Shown here: positions 1 through 12,187 of the stretch, in pieces
Numbering within the stretch: the stretch's first letter is position 1
Layout of the letters: each line of letters begins with the position of its first letter
From: Atrina japonica
Taxonomy: Eukaryota; Mollusca; Bivalvia; Pterioida; Pinnidae
NCBI GenBank assembly: GCA_030159075.1
Contig: BROG01000072.1
Span: 950,001-1,014,000 of the forward strand
Reading direction: 5' to 3'
DNA length: 64,000 nucleotides
The notes under the pieces: generated by a model
Seen by the model: only the letters and a program-made list of their open reading frames with translations
Told to the model about the DNA's origin: nothing
Databases searched by the model: none
Translations under genes and position numbers: made by a program

Positions 1-1800
1 CCACGCTTATTTTTGAAAATTATGTCTATAATGTATTCTCCATTATACACAATTACAAAGCCTTTGATTATGTGGAAGTATGAGGCAGGTGGAAACATAG
101 TGATGGCATACTGCTTGTTCCAATCAATAAATTCTCTCATTATCTCCAATAATTTTCTTTTTAGATGCCAGTTCCTCCTAGATTCATCACAGATTGCAAA
201 ATATCTCTAAATTCTCAATCGACAGAAACACTTTAAATGTACTGAAGTTGAAAGTATATTCTTTCAGAAGTTATAAAATTGAATACATTCCAGGAAATTG
301 GAAAACGGATAGGAATTAGCATTTTTTAAACGTCATGTAGGATAATTCCTATAAAAAGTCATCTGTAAGTAGGTATTGTGACCAAATAAAAAAAAAGGCT
401 TGTTATATATAAGAACATATTAATTATGCAGTTACACATATCAAAAATAAAAATAGAAATATTACTGTCATGTACTTATCAATCACCTTTTAGAAGAAAA
501 ACATTGCGTGATTTTTTGTTCCAAGTCAGACAATGAAGCTGTTATACTGCAAATTTGAAATCGGATAACGCTGTCATTAATAGATTTGATATCAATATAT
601 TGATATGATATTGATTACTTCTTTTAATATCTATACATTTTTGCCCCCACTCACTTTTTTACATACAAGCAAAATTCTTATATTATTATCAACATTATCA
701 ACACCTAATTGTTTCAGATGTTATTGTATACATGTATATATAAAAAAAGTACCCCCACCCCTTTACTTCTAATTTGCTTCCAATGCCACTGTCTGTGGAT
801 CTAGATAAGTTTTTGTTTGTCCTCTCCCAAGTTCATGTTTATTTTTTTAACTACATGTAATAAGCTATGTGTCTCTTTGCTTGATAAACCTGCATAAATC
901 TGAATGTGCCACCATATGATTAAAATTTAAAATTTAAAAATGTGATGAAAAATTGACAAAATTAAAGCACATACTTGACATGTCTGGTTTTGTGTTTGAT
1001 TGGGCCGCTTTACATTGTTGATTTGATGTCTGTCAAATAAAACTAATGATTAAAGTCTACATCATTTGTTATCTAAACAAATTTATGTAACCTGTAATTC
1101 ACTGTCAGCTGTTGAAACATTAGTTGCTATGAGGATGGTATTACAAAAACATCTATAATCAAAACATCATCACACATTCAGATAACAGTTTAGATTTCCT
1201 TCTAGGAAAAGGGTTTGATCAATAGAAAATCAATGTGGGAAATTACCCAGCATCATTGCCACATTTTCTGACATATGTTTCCTTACTTGGTCAATTTTTC
1301 ATTTTCCTCCTGTTTGCGATTTACGAAAGATAAGGGATCAATATGTTGTCTTATTAATAATTAGTGACTTGATTATATCTTGTATTAAAAATGACCGACT
1401 TAAGCACCCTCTGAAGCAGAACTTAATTATAGTACCTGAATTCTTGGCATTAGATTTACTTGAATAGTAATCATACAATTATTCTACAGAGAACACAGAA
1501 CAAAAGTGTTATATTCAATCTTGAGCTTTCATAACTGAGTTTTGATTCTTTAGAATTTTGTTTAATCATGTTTGTGTTTTAATCTAATTGATTAACTAGA
1601 TTTACTTAGAAACTCATGGTTTTAAGCCAGAGTTACAGGTGCTTCTCTAATCAAAGGCTATACATTACGATATGTGATTCTTATATCAGGTTAGTTGATT
1701 GTGTACTTGAATAAACCCAATAATTAGCATATTCAAATTATGGCCCTTGAAATAATTAAAATTTATACCTATCACATATTTAAAGTTGAGTTATACATTT
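1..1800. other. AT-rich unique DNA, no gene supported
   Basis: Low-complexity AT-rich sequence without a recognisable repeat. A strong splice-acceptor-like tract ends at 164 (pyrimidine run then TTAG). It is followed by a 23-codon open frame ending in TAA near 234. An open frame of that length after a random AG is common at this base composition, so it is not annotated as an exon. Nothing else is seen. Confidence 0.5.
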
Positions 1801-1839
1801 TATAAGATGGGCCTTCTAGGCAAATCACATGTCCTGTTA

Positions 1840-1985
1840 CAGGGGTGGGGGTTGCCAGTTTACTGGCCGGTGGTCTCACCCCAGGCACATTGTAACTGGT
1901 TCTCTCCTCCACCATTAAAAACTGGCTGCTACTATATGACTGAAAAATTGTGAAATGTGGAGTGAACATCATTCATACAAACTAG
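1840..1985 (+). mobile_element. SINE-1 3' fragment
   Basis: Matches the 3' two thirds of the SINE-1 family in this window: a GCCAGTTTACT block, a GGTGGTCTC block, then TGTAACTGGTTCTC, an ACCATTAAAAACTGGC block, ATATGACTGAAAAATTGT and a degraded tail. The tRNA-like head is missing or replaced, so the copy is 5'-truncated or rearranged and cannot be transcribed from its own pol III promoter. Confidence 0.7.
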
Positions 1986-2520
1986 CTACACGGCAAACAA
2001 CTTGAAATTTTTTCAACCCTACAGATCACAGTAGACTGGTCTTAAACAATAGAATAGAGCCTATCACTCAAATATTCAGGGGTGAAAGGAATAATCAGAT
2101 TTGGCATGATCATGTATATACATTGTATACAGATCAACTGACTTTTATGACGGGTAATATTTGCCAGAGTTATGGGACTTGAACATGAATTACCTAGTTC
2201 TCCAGAGCATGGTGTTTTGTTTTTTCTGAAAATGTTTATCACATGTAAATATGGAAGTGGCATTTCAATGGCTTCTTACAGCCATCCTGAATGTTAACTT
2301 TTGTGTAAAAAAAAATGCTCAGTTATAAATTGGTTGATATACTTAAAATCTAAATCAATTAAAATTTGTAGCCCCTGAAAAACAATATAGTAGTGCTATA
2401 TCCAAAATTGCAGATATATGGGTTTCATTTCTTTACTTCTTTGGTAATTTTTATACATATTTAATGCTGTATTGATTGAAATACAAAATGAAAAAAATAA
2501 CTTAATAATGATGAATTCAG

Positions 2521-2828
2521 CTGATGGAAGATTATGATAATAAAGATCGGATGAAGAATCTGATAAATGTTTTAACCCATAAGGCGACAACAACTGATAC
2601 GGCAAAACTATTGGTCAAGTTGTTGGAAAACATGTAATAAATAAATATAGTCTCCTTGACTTCCAAATTTAATTGTCCCAAAATTGATGTTTTTTGGGTA
2701 TGGCTACTTTGACTCTGTATAACTGTATTGAAGTGTCTGGTTTAGAGCCGTTCCATTTCATTATTGCTTTGTATTTGATCTCCAGAAGACGATATTCTTC
2801 AAATGATGAAAAAGCATTTTTGCATTGA
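2521..2828 (+). other. weak candidate exons, + strand
   Basis: A 38-codon open frame starts after ATTCAG at 2520 and reads LMEDYDNKDRMKNL..., ending at a TAA (2635-2637) or at a possible donor CAT|GT (2633/2634). The pyrimidine-rich acceptor TTTGATCTCCAG at 2774-2785 opens a second short frame, ending in TGA at 2826-2828, that would join in phase (2+1 bases). An AATAAA lies near 2863. The peptide is charged and helical in look, and a death-fold (CARD-like) C-terminus is only a guess. The first acceptor has a poor pyrimidine tract, and open frames this long are not rare here. Confidence 0.2.
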
Positions 2829-3698
2829 TTGGAATGCATGTTTTTTTATCAGTTCCATTTTCAAATAAAAGCAAAATACCAGTAATTCAAGAAAAGACAT
2901 TTATTTAGATAAATACATAGAGTAAAAGCATGTCAAGATTCCAGTATCATAGCAAAGATTAAAAAAAAAATGATTGGTTAATAATACAATGTAAACTTAA
3001 AGAAGTTTATAGAGCAGTAAATGTAGCATATCAGTCTTTAAATAGGGAGAGATTCAATCATTTTCTAAATTGAATTGCTTTCTCAGTGTATGTCTGCCCA
3101 ACTATAAATATATTGAGTGCTTTTGATATTTGAGCTGTATAACCTAGAGCAGTGGTGTACATTATTGAGCAGTTGTCTAATCGCAGTAGCTTTTCATGAT
3201 TTCAGCCTTAAATTGGCTTTGTAATGTTAAATTATTTTGAGGGCTGGTATTAAAAGTGTAGCATTTGACGCTTAAAGTGATGTTTTTCTGAAGAGGCTAT
3301 TTAATTCCTTTAGTTCTTTACATACGACCTTTTTTCACTCTTTTTTATGAGTTGATTTTATGTTGTAGTGAAACTCTTACTTTCAATTTAAATTACCAGT
3401 GTAAAAAAATGAGAATACTAGAGAATAAAACTTGGTAATGGAGAATGTTTGGATGATTTTGACACATAAGTATGATTGGTTGTGAAAATGAATGTTACAG
3501 ACTTCCTGTTTCCTCTTCTAGTAAATGAGATTCAAATATATTCATAACATGCATTTGAATAATTGATTATCAGCCTCCCTTACATTATTCCATGTCCTAA
3601 AGTGACATCATCTTTTAATGTCCATAGACCTCATCCTTGTATATATACCACATACATAAAGTAATGCCATCTGTCATATCAATATAGGCAAGTAAATA

Positions 3699-3842
3699 CA
3701 GTGCAACCTGTCATGAAAGACATCTTCTGAGAACACATTCTGAAAATCATTTTGTAAATTAAGCCTTTAAATAAAACCTCTTTTATGAGATCACCTCTCT
3801 TGAAAGACCACATTTTAGTGTCTATCAAGACAGGTTCCACTG
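3699..3842. mobile_element. TA-flanked MITE (CAGT-G-AACCT family)
   Basis: A 144-bp element flanked by TA on both sides (3697-3698 and 3843-3844). It begins CAGTGCAACCTGTC and ends GACAGGTTCCACTG, which are near-perfect terminal inverted repeats. Internal blocks with alternating GAGACCACNT motifs recur in copies at 41851 and 59214. There is no coding capacity. TA duplication with CAGT-type ends fits Tc1/mariner or pogo-like elements; family assignment is inference. Confidence 0.8.
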
Positions 3843-3987
3843 TAGTTACATGTATACCTAAATGAATTTGCACATGGTTACAAACACAGCAAGTCTAAAT
3901 TAGTACAAAATATTTCAGACAGAATTTGGATATGCCACTTTATATTGGTAGACCTACATGTGTGTATATAGTATTTGTCTGTCTGAC

Positions 3988-4089
3988 ATTGTTGGAAACA
4001 CAGGACATGAAACAGATATACAGCATTTTACTGTAATTATTGTTGGAAACACAGGACATGAAACAGATATACAGCATTTTACTGTAATT
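3988..4089. repeat. 51-bp tandem duplication
   Basis: Two adjacent, essentially identical 51-bp units (3988-4038, 4039-4089) beginning ATTGTTGGAAACACAGG. Because 51 is divisible by three, the overlapping open frames on both strands repeat too, which explains the repetitive short ORFs seen here. The near identity suggests a recent duplication. Confidence 0.9.
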
Positions 4090-4407
4090 ATATATATACA
4101 TTGTATGTACAATCTCCCCATTATACATTTTGTTTCCTTAAGTTTGGCGATATAACAGGTTTGGCGATACATGTTTATCAAGGTTTACCATTTTGGAGGT
4201 GTAACCATTTTAAAATCAATAATCCTCACAGTACATGATACCATTTTTACAAGTCACTACTACATGTATAGTACCAAACACGTGACTAGGGGATTTGGAT
4301 TATCCAACATTAAGTACCGTCCAATCTGTACTGAACATGTTACTTATACCTGTTACTTGTATTCACCTGGTCAAAGGTTTTGTCATGCGTAAATTACCTT
4401 TTTTTAG

Positions 4408-4513
4408 TAAAGCGTCTGTGACGGATAGCGGTGTAGGTGTTGTACATTATAACAGCAGAATTATAGAGGAGGAAATTTGTTCTCTGAGAAATGGTGGCAA
4501 TATGCATGTTTAG
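4408..4513 (+). other. weak candidate terminal exon, + strand
   Basis: The acceptor-like tract ACCTTTTTTTAG (ending 4407) is followed by a 35-codon open frame ending at TAG (4511-4513). It reads KASVTDSGVGVVHYNS... . It is more GC-rich than its surroundings and would also join in phase to the candidate at 2521. No donor is needed if it is a last exon. No domain is recognised and chance cannot be excluded. Confidence 0.18.
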
Positions 4514-5644
4514 GGATATAACAGGGGTGGTAGGATGGGGAGGACTGTATATAGACAACTAAAGTGGGTGTGTCTGCTTGATATGGAGCTCAAGTAAAGA
4601 TAATTTCATGGATTTGGAACAAAAATCTGTTTGATTTATATAACATTATGATATCATCTCTTGGAATAGATTGAAACTATTCAAAATCTATGTTTTGTTT
4701 GTCAAAGGAATTTTTGTTAAATCTACCATACTGTCTAAAGGAGAAACATATCACTGTATATTTTAATTGTCAATCAGATGTGATCAGTTTCCCCCCCACA
4801 CCATTACATGTTTCACCCTCATTCTTTGATCTTTTATTCTCATGCATGGTGTTCAGGAAAACTCAGAATTTTAACGAGATTTACTTGCAAACTTGATGTT
4901 GAAATATCCATTTTAATAATATTATGTTTGCCGACAATCCTTCCTATGCAAGCAGTGATGGTATATTAATTATGTAGAGTTTCCCCATGATATTTAGTCT
5001 TCTAAATCAATCAGTTTATCCAATTTGGAAGAGTGTTAGAGAAGCATCAGACAGTTCTGTATCTCTTTGACTTATTGGCGGTTTTATTACCACATATTCA
5101 TGCTCCATTTTGCAATATTGCGGAATACCAAACCAATCTATAGGACATGCAGCATACCATACTTAAATTACCAATGTAATTGGAGCAATTTTCTTATATT
5201 AGTTGGGCTTCATTCATACAGATATTTCCAATGTCGAGACCCGTTTTCTTGAATGAAATATATCACAGTGATCAAATTGGTCTGGACAGCACTTCCTGAT
5301 TTCGGCAGATATATGTTTGTGCTTAGAGAGTTGTGTACTCAGAATCTGTGCCGTTCTTGATGGCCTTTATTGGTATTCTGTGTTAATGACAAAATTGTTG
5401 TTTATGTTGCAAACCTTTTTATGGGCTTTTAATTCCTCTTAATGGCGTAAATGAAGGAAATATTTAAAAGATTCAACAGGTGTGGAGAAGGTCAACTAGA
5501 ATGGAATTATGAAAAATTGTTCTTGTTTGTGGGGAATTTATTAAAAATAAGAAATAACACACTTAGTAACTTGTGATTGAAAAACAATGATTAAAAAACA
5601 CATGTTATGCAATAAACTGTAAAACCCAAACACATACAACACTA
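4514..5644. other. AT-rich unique DNA
   Basis: No repeat family, gene or RNA is recognised in this stretch apart from short open frames without supporting signals. Confidence 0.5.
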
Positions 5645-5870
5645 AATTTAAGTCTACGAAGGTAAGTGACACATCCAAATTCTGTCAAAAACCAAAACAA
5701 TACGGTCTGTTTTCTGAAAATAAGTTGTACAGATGAAACACATTGCAGGGATTCCATATATTTGGTCACCATGTAGCCCGTCACCCCTTTTATGATTTAA
5801 TTTACAATTGCTGTGTTTGTAAACATGTAATAATTTACCTTGGCAGACGTATACATGTACTGCAATGTCT
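5645..5870 (+). repeat. uncharacterised interspersed repeat R3, part a
   Basis: About 225 bp that aligns by eye with 49495-49725. Shared blocks in the same order include AGTCTAC-AAG, a CAAAACAATACGGTCT-like block, GTAGCC-GTCACCCCT, TTTGTAAAC, and CTTGGCAGA followed by ACATGTAC. Divergence is considerable. No inverted ends or tRNA-like head are visible, so the class is unknown. Confidence 0.55.
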
Positions 5871-8423
5871 AGAATTAAAATACTTATGTTTGCCTAATTC
5901 ATTTTGTTTTCAATATCCATGAACGTAAGATGGCTATATTAGAAAGGTTACTTTGATATAATAGCCTGCTGTTAAAAAATGTGATATCACATCAATAAAA
6001 AAATAAAAGGCAGCATCATCGTGTATGCGTGTGCTAAGTAATGCTTAAAAACTCCCCCTCTCCCTCCTACACACACACATATAGACTTTTATTATATAGA
6101 AAACCAGATGATTGACAGTAATCTGAAATTAAATTTACTTAGCAAAATAGACTTTGACCACTTGTTGTGTGCTGTCACAGTTTCTAACATTGTAAATCGA
6201 CTGTGAGAATGATAATAAGAGTGATGCCATGATTGATGGATATTAGATAAAGCGATTACTGATGGTTTTTTGTTGTTGTGGGGGAGCTGTTCTCTTCTCT
6301 CATAATCTTGTTTCTGGCTTTATCTTGTGAAATTAATGATTGAATTTCCTGAACATTTTTACAATATCTAGAAGAATCATGAAATCTCATAATATTGCTT
6401 CTCCATGCATGGAATCGTGTGTGAAATATATCATGTCTGGGTCATTAGCTCATTAGGTCACCAGCGAAATGTTCTCATATATTAATGTATAAAATAACAC
6501 AATATGTGTTCCTAGCGGAAGACATTAAAAGAATGACTTGGGGTTTCATCTAGCAATAACCATGACGAATTGGAAACAAACTGTATTGATTTCATTTTGA
6601 ATCAAAATACTTGATTTGTCTGCAGTGGTTTGGTGTGCTGTAGATGTGAGATTTCAGCTGAAAATGTTGATGCTGCAGTGTCATATTTGGGTCATACTAT
6701 GACTGCATTTTTATTATTGATGAGTCATTGACATATTTAATCTGGTTTATGATAAACTGTATCTAAAGATGTGTAATACACTTGGAGGAAACCTCCACAC
6801 AAGTGGTGAGAGTCTGGTTGTCTAAGCAGAGTGTTTTCTGAAGATTGGACTTTTAGATTCTTGCCACAAGGGTTCCACTCTGATAGGTCTATGTTTGATT
6901 ATTTTTCTCCTATACCTCAAGTACATGATTATGCGCATAAATGTGACGCAACTTTTAATGCACTTCATTTTTATTGTGATGTCATAGTATGTGTAGCTTG
7001 TCTACACCCTAGGGTGCATGTGGCCAGAGAAATTATAATTTGGCAAAACGGTAAAAGTATATCTAGTTTTGACTGTTCATTGAAGTCCATGGCTTTATTT
7101 ATCTTTCTCATAATCAGTGAAAAAAAAACTTTAAAAAGCTACAATAATGTGAAAATTTTCATCAATTACAGTGCACGTTTCAAAAACAAGATTTCATATG
7201 CATTCTGACATGACTTCCCCAATACTTAGGACATCTTCCTGATACTGTAATCTTAATGACTGTAGAAATTTTGACATTTTTTTGCTTTTCGTAAAATGTT
7301 GCAGCTTAACTGGGATAAAGGGCCATATTTTCTGTCTTCAGTATGAGAAACAACAAATCTATTAATTATCCTGTTTACCTTATCAATATAAATATTTCTT
7401 TGGGTGAGAGCTGAACTTTGTTAGTACATGTAATAAATGCAAAGTTATGCTAAAGGCTTATTTTGTTACTAAGAATTCATGGCTTTTCTGCTCGATGTGT
7501 ATGCATAGTTGATTCAGATGAAAATTATTGTAAGTTGATGCAAGTGTATATATAAATTTTTGTCTTTATGGGTTCAACAGTAGTATTGTAGGGATTTCCT
7601 TACTAGTAAATATTTTGTGATGGCTTACATTTAGAGTGTGAATTTGCTTTAAGAAAAATAATTCATTTTTTTAAATCTTGCATATTTGAAGAATGTATTT
7701 AGAACTTTTTCATTGATGAGTTTTTTTTTTTTGGGGGGGGGGGGGATGAGTGATCATTTAATGTCAACGTTCTGCAAATTTTACTGTTGGTTTAATGGTC
7801 TTGTTTGCAATTACTGTTTTACTAAATGAAATGTTGAGTTACCTGTTTGATAGCAGTTGTTGAGTCACCTGTACCTATTGTGACAAGGATTCATTCCAGA
7901 AGATAGACCTCTGAGCAGGTATCATATAAACATCAACACAAAAATTGAAATTCTGTGGCTGTATTAATATATCCTTTTATTTTTCTCTTTATACAAGAAC
8001 TGTTGATGAAATACACCAGATTTGTATATGTACAATGTATCATGGACATCCCACAGATTTATACTTCGGTTTCTCAGATTTTTATATTTATAGCACATAG
8101 CCCATGATACTTAAGTTTCATGGCCTTTTTCCAGAGTATTACGTCATACAACAAATTATTATAGATTCATACATTATTATTTCATTTAGTTATTCTGAGT
8201 TTTCAACTTTTCATAAATTGAAGTCTATTAATAGCAGTGCAAGCAATGAATAACAGTTCTGTCAATTCAGTCAATATTATTTAGAAACTGATGCTGTGTC
8301 AATCAGTATTTTGCAGATGACATAGAAATCATTGGAATGTAAATCTCATGTCCAAACCAATCAGACTGGTTTTAAGACCTAAAAAATGTAATGATAAATT
8401 TTGCTGACTGCTTGCTTGTCACT
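5871..8423. other. AT-rich unique DNA with one 125-codon open frame
   Basis: The open frame 6831-7208 (+) is the longest outside tandem arrays. It has no recognisable domain, no Kozak-like start context I would rely on, and low-complexity C-terminal composition, so it is not called as a gene. A T-run followed by a 14-base G-run lies at about 7721-7744. Nothing else is recognised. Confidence 0.5.
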
Positions 8424-8700
8424 CAATGGTTAGAGTTTCTACCTAGAGTGGTGGGCCTTAGATTTGATCTCAAGTCATCCTTAACTAATTCACCCCTAAA
8501 GATACATTTGGACCAGTCTAAGTCATTGATTTATTGAAGAGTCCATTGTTTTACAGGGGCTGATGAGTTAAGACTTCTTTTAAACAGGTAAAGACTGTTC
8601 CATCACTTGGGGCTAAGCACAAGAGGTGAAAGTCACTGGGTTATGGATGAGACTTTGAACCAAAGTCACATGAGTTAGGTGTGACATATTAAACCTATCA
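8424..8700 (+). mobile_element. degraded tRNA-like element interrupted by a TTAA MITE
   Basis: The segment 8437-8475 resembles a degenerate tRNA-derived head: CAATGGTTAGAG as an A-box-like block, then GATTTGATCTC as a B-box-like block. It is followed directly by a TTAA MITE (8481-8571). After the MITE the sequence continues with blocks such as GGGTTATGGATGAGACTTTGAA that recall the SINE-2 body. The copy is too decayed to assign firmly. Confidence 0.35.
8481..8571 (+). mobile_element. TTAA MITE (copy 1)
   Basis: Begins TTAACTAATTCACCCCTAAA and ends CAGGGGCTGATGAGTTAA, so both ends are TTAA with imperfect inverted termini. The interior carries the family core GGACCAGTCTAAGTCATTGA. About 91 bp including both TTAA. 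Non-coding. Confidence 0.85.
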
Positions 8701-8819
8701 CCCACAAGTATCTACATGGTATATACTTTTCTGTTGCATTAGACTGTACTTCTATGGTTTATGGGGTTGAAAAGGAATGGAAACTTGTCAAAGTGCATTT
8801 TTTGTCTATATGGATACCG

Positions 8820-8885
8820 TTTTGGTGACAGATATATAGAATGGCACCCGCTAGGCTGCCATGAGTATTTATCTGTCACCCAAAA
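8820..8885. repeat. 66-bp near-perfect hairpin
   Basis: The left arm TTTTGGTGACAGATA pairs with TATCTGTCACCCAAAA at the right. A second paired block TGGCA/TGCCA sits inside, leaving a loop of about 10 bases. Weak pairing extends outward on both sides. It could be the remnant of a palindromic MITE or a hairpin RNA; no terminal target duplication is evident. Confidence 0.75.
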
Positions 8886-9832
8886 GTCATCTATATTACC
8901 AATAATTGCACTCTGACAAGTGTTCATTCATTATATTTACATAAAGTTTTCATATTAAAAAAAGTCATATACAAAAAATATCCTGCCTTGAACATGATAG
9001 GTCTCATTATGATGGAACAGCAAAATTTAAGGGAGAACAGTAAAGTATAGAGTTTTTCTGAATGATATATGTGGGTCATGTTATGAATGAGGATATGTCA
9101 TTGTGTGACATCATATGAGGTACTTATACTGCCGATATAAACACTACCTAGATTAACACGGAGTCAATGGAAGGAATGTTACTATATAGCCATCATTGCA
9201 TTGACACAAGTTTGTAGCACAGGTCATGTCTTCATATAAGTGAAACATTCACTGAAGATGTTGAGCGATAGATTAACAAAATTAGAGAAGTGAAGCAATT
9301 TATTGCTCTGCAGATTCAATTTTTCAGTCTGTGTGCTGCATTAAGTGCCATGACTCTCTCAGTATTCAATTTATTGTTTTTCTGTGCGTCTTCTTTCATC
9401 ATTTAATTGCTGTGACCAAACCCATTATCAATGGAGCTAGTGAATGGCTAACATTGATTCTATTGCTTCATTTCCTGTGTAAATAGTTCAGTCACTGAAG
9501 TTCTAGAAAAGTGCAATTATACTAAGGACATAGTAATAAAAAAAAATGTTTGTGGTCACCACTAGTGATAAATATATCGTGATGAGACACTCCAATATAT
9601 AGCATTAACCAGCTATTATGTGAGATACCACAATAAATTTCTTGGAGGCAAATGTTCTGTGTCTAGTACAGGTTTTGTCTATTCCTGTGTGGGATTCTAT
9701 AGACAATAGTAAATGATATATGACTTGCCTTCTACTTATTCTCTTATACAGTCCATTTTTCTTCTTTGAACTATAAATTTTGTAGAGATCTATTACTAAA
9801 CATCAAACACTGCACTGTTTGTTCTTCTTGTG
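8886..9832. other. AT-rich unique DNA
   Basis: Nothing recognisable beyond short chance open frames. Confidence 0.5.
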
Positions 9833-10165
9833 GTTAGGTTTCTTATGTGAGAAGATTTTCACTGATATCACTACTACAGGTGAAGTTATATAAATAAAGA
9901 TCTATGCTATGGACTTTTGTCAGTACTATAAGTGTTAGGTTTGTTATATCTTGAAGTGAGTATAGATTTTCACTGATGTCACCTGCTACAGGTGAGATCA
10001 ATGCTGTCAGGTTTGCTATGTTAAGTGAGTAGATTTTCATTGGTGTCACCTGCTACAGGTGAGATGATATAGATAAAGATCTATGCGATGGACTTTTGTT
10101 AATGATGTTAGGTTTGTTATGTCAGGTAAGTAGAGTTTAGCTGATATCACCTGCTAAAGGTGTGT
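9833..10165. repeat. degenerate tandem repeat with CACCTG palindromes
   Basis: Four imperfect copies of a block reading GATTTTCACTGATGTCACC, each followed by a CACCTGCTACAGGTG-type palindrome, at about 9855, 9965, 10033 and 10138. Two copies are followed by ATAAAGATCTATGC-ATGGAC. Spacing alternates between shorter and longer intervals, suggesting a two-part unit. The CACCTG half-sites form a small stem or a paired E-box-like motif. Confidence 0.75.
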
Positions 10166-10379
10166 TTTAATTTGGGATACATTATTAAAACGATGCTACA
10201 AATGCATGGTTTTCTAAAGAAACATTTTGTGATTGAAAAAAACAATTAATAGCGTGAAATTTGTTAAATTGTATACATTTGCACATTGTAGATAGACACA
10301 ATATGAGGCTGCAGTTACATTGAAGAAATTTAGTACATGTAATTAGAGACCTACAGTTTATCTAGTGGTACCTTGCCTG

Positions 10380-11147
10380 TAGTCCAACTCGCTTTGGAGA
10401 CCACCTCACATTTAAGACCATAAATATTTAGTCTCTGGAAAATTTCTTTATACATTTTAAATAAATCAAGACCTCCACGTAAAAGAATACCTGGCTAATC
10501 AGACCAATTTGAGTCAAACAGTTTAGTTGCCATAAGATGGATCCCTGTGGGTAAACAAAAAAAGGGGAACACGTAGAGGAGAACAGTGAAGACTGAGCTG
10601 GAGGAGATGGGACTTTCATGGTGTGTGGCATATGCTCAAGCCAAAGACAGCAGCAATTGGAGGAGATTCAATTGCAGTCGTATGTCCCACCGTGGACAAA
10701 GTGGATAAAATTTTTTTTTTTAAATTCTTAATAGTGAGGTAATTTGCTATAAACACTGAACTTATACATGTTTGTAGTTATATCGTTTTTGTCTCCTTTT
10801 TGTAAAAGTAAAAACACTAATGTCTGTTAGATGGTCTTAATAGTTAGGTTATGCTGTATATACATTGCACTTAAAGTCAGTTATGTGGTCTTAATAGAGA
10901 TGTTCTACTGTTTATACATTACACTGATATGGAGTTATATCGTTTTTGTCTCCTTTTTTGTAGAAGTACAAACAATTAAGTCATTTAGGTGGTCTTACAG
11001 TAAAAGTGAGGTTCCACTGATACGTACATGTAGTTATACATCATTTATGTCCTCTCTTTTGTAGAAGTAAGAGCACTGAAGTCAGGTAGATGGTCTTAAT
11101 GGTGAGGTTTTGCTGTATATACATTGCACTTAAAGTCATTTAGGTGG
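10380..11147. mobile_element. disrupted TA-flanked MITE grading into tandem repeats
   Basis: 10380-10520 matches the 5' two thirds of the 51354-51501 MITE: ACCTCACATTTAAGACCA, an AGTCTCTGG block, and CTAATCAGACCAATTTGAGTCA. About 200 bp of unrelated, somewhat GC-richer sequence follows. Then come three or four irregular copies of a 100-160 bp unit that ends in the MITE 3' motif GGTCTTAATAGTGAGGTT and contains a TATCGTTTTTGTCTCC block (10777-10798 and 10934-10955). Confidence 0.6.
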
Positions 11148-12187
11148 TCTTAATAGTGAGGTTTCACTGTATATACATTGTCTTAATAGTGAGGTTTCGC
11201 TGTATATACATTGTCTTAATAGTGAGGTTTCGCTGTATATACATTGCCTTAATAGTGAGGTTTCGCTGTATATACATTGTCTTAATAGTGAGGTTTCGCT
11301 GTATATACATTGTCTTAATAGTGAGGTTTCGCTGTATATACATTGTCTTAATAGTGAGGTTTCGCTGTATATACATTGTCTTAATAGTGAGGTTTCGCTG
11401 TATATACATTGCCTTAATAGTGAGGTTTCGTGTATATACATTGTCTTAATAGTGAGGTTTCGCTGTATATACATTGTCTTAATAGTGAGGTTTCGCTGTA
11501 CATTGTCTTAATAGTGGTTTCGCTGTATATACATTGCCTTAATAGTGAGGTTTCGCTGTATATACATTGCCTAATAGTGAGGTTTCGCTGTATATACATT
11601 GCCTTAATAGTGAGGTTTCGCTGTATATACATTTCCTTAATAGTGAGGTTTCGCTGTATATACATTGCCTTAATAGTGAGGTTTCGCTGTATATACATTG
11701 CCTTAATAGTGAGGTTTCGCTGTATATACATTGCCTTAATAGTGAGGTTTCGCTGTATATACATTGCCTTAATAGTGAGGTTTCGCTGTATATACATTGC
11801 CTTAATAGTGAGGTTTCGCTGTATATACATTGCCTTAATAGTGAGGTTTCGCTGTATATACATTGTCTTAATAGTGAGGTTTCGCTGTATATACATTGTC
11901 TTAATAGTGAGGTTTCGCTGTATATACATTGCCTTAATAGTGAGGTTTCGCTGTATATACATTGCCTTAATAGTGAGGTGTATTCATTGTCTTAATAGTG
12001 AGGTTTCGCTGTATATACATTGCCTTAATAGTGAGGTTTCGCTGTATATACATTTCCTTAATAGTGAGGTTTTGCTGTATATACATTGCCTTAATAGTGA
12101 GGTTTCGCTGTATATACATTTCCTTAATAGTGAGGTTTTGCTGTATATACATTGCCTTAATAGTGAGGTTTCGCTGTATATACATTG
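11148..12187. repeat. 33-bp minisatellite, about 31 copies
   Basis: The unit starts TCTTAATAGTGAGGTTTCGC and ends TGTATATACATTG, 33 bp in all. Most copies are identical apart from T/C at one position (TTGTCTT or TTGCCTT) and a few short deletions near 11427, 11500 and 11970. Since 33 is divisible by three, all six frames give periodic 11-residue open frames, none a real protein. The unit contains the 3' end of the TA-flanked MITE family. Confidence 0.97.

Noticed and set aside
6831..7208. 125-codon open frame as a gene
   Set aside because: No domain, low-complexity end, and expected by chance in 64 kb of six-frame AT-rich sequence.
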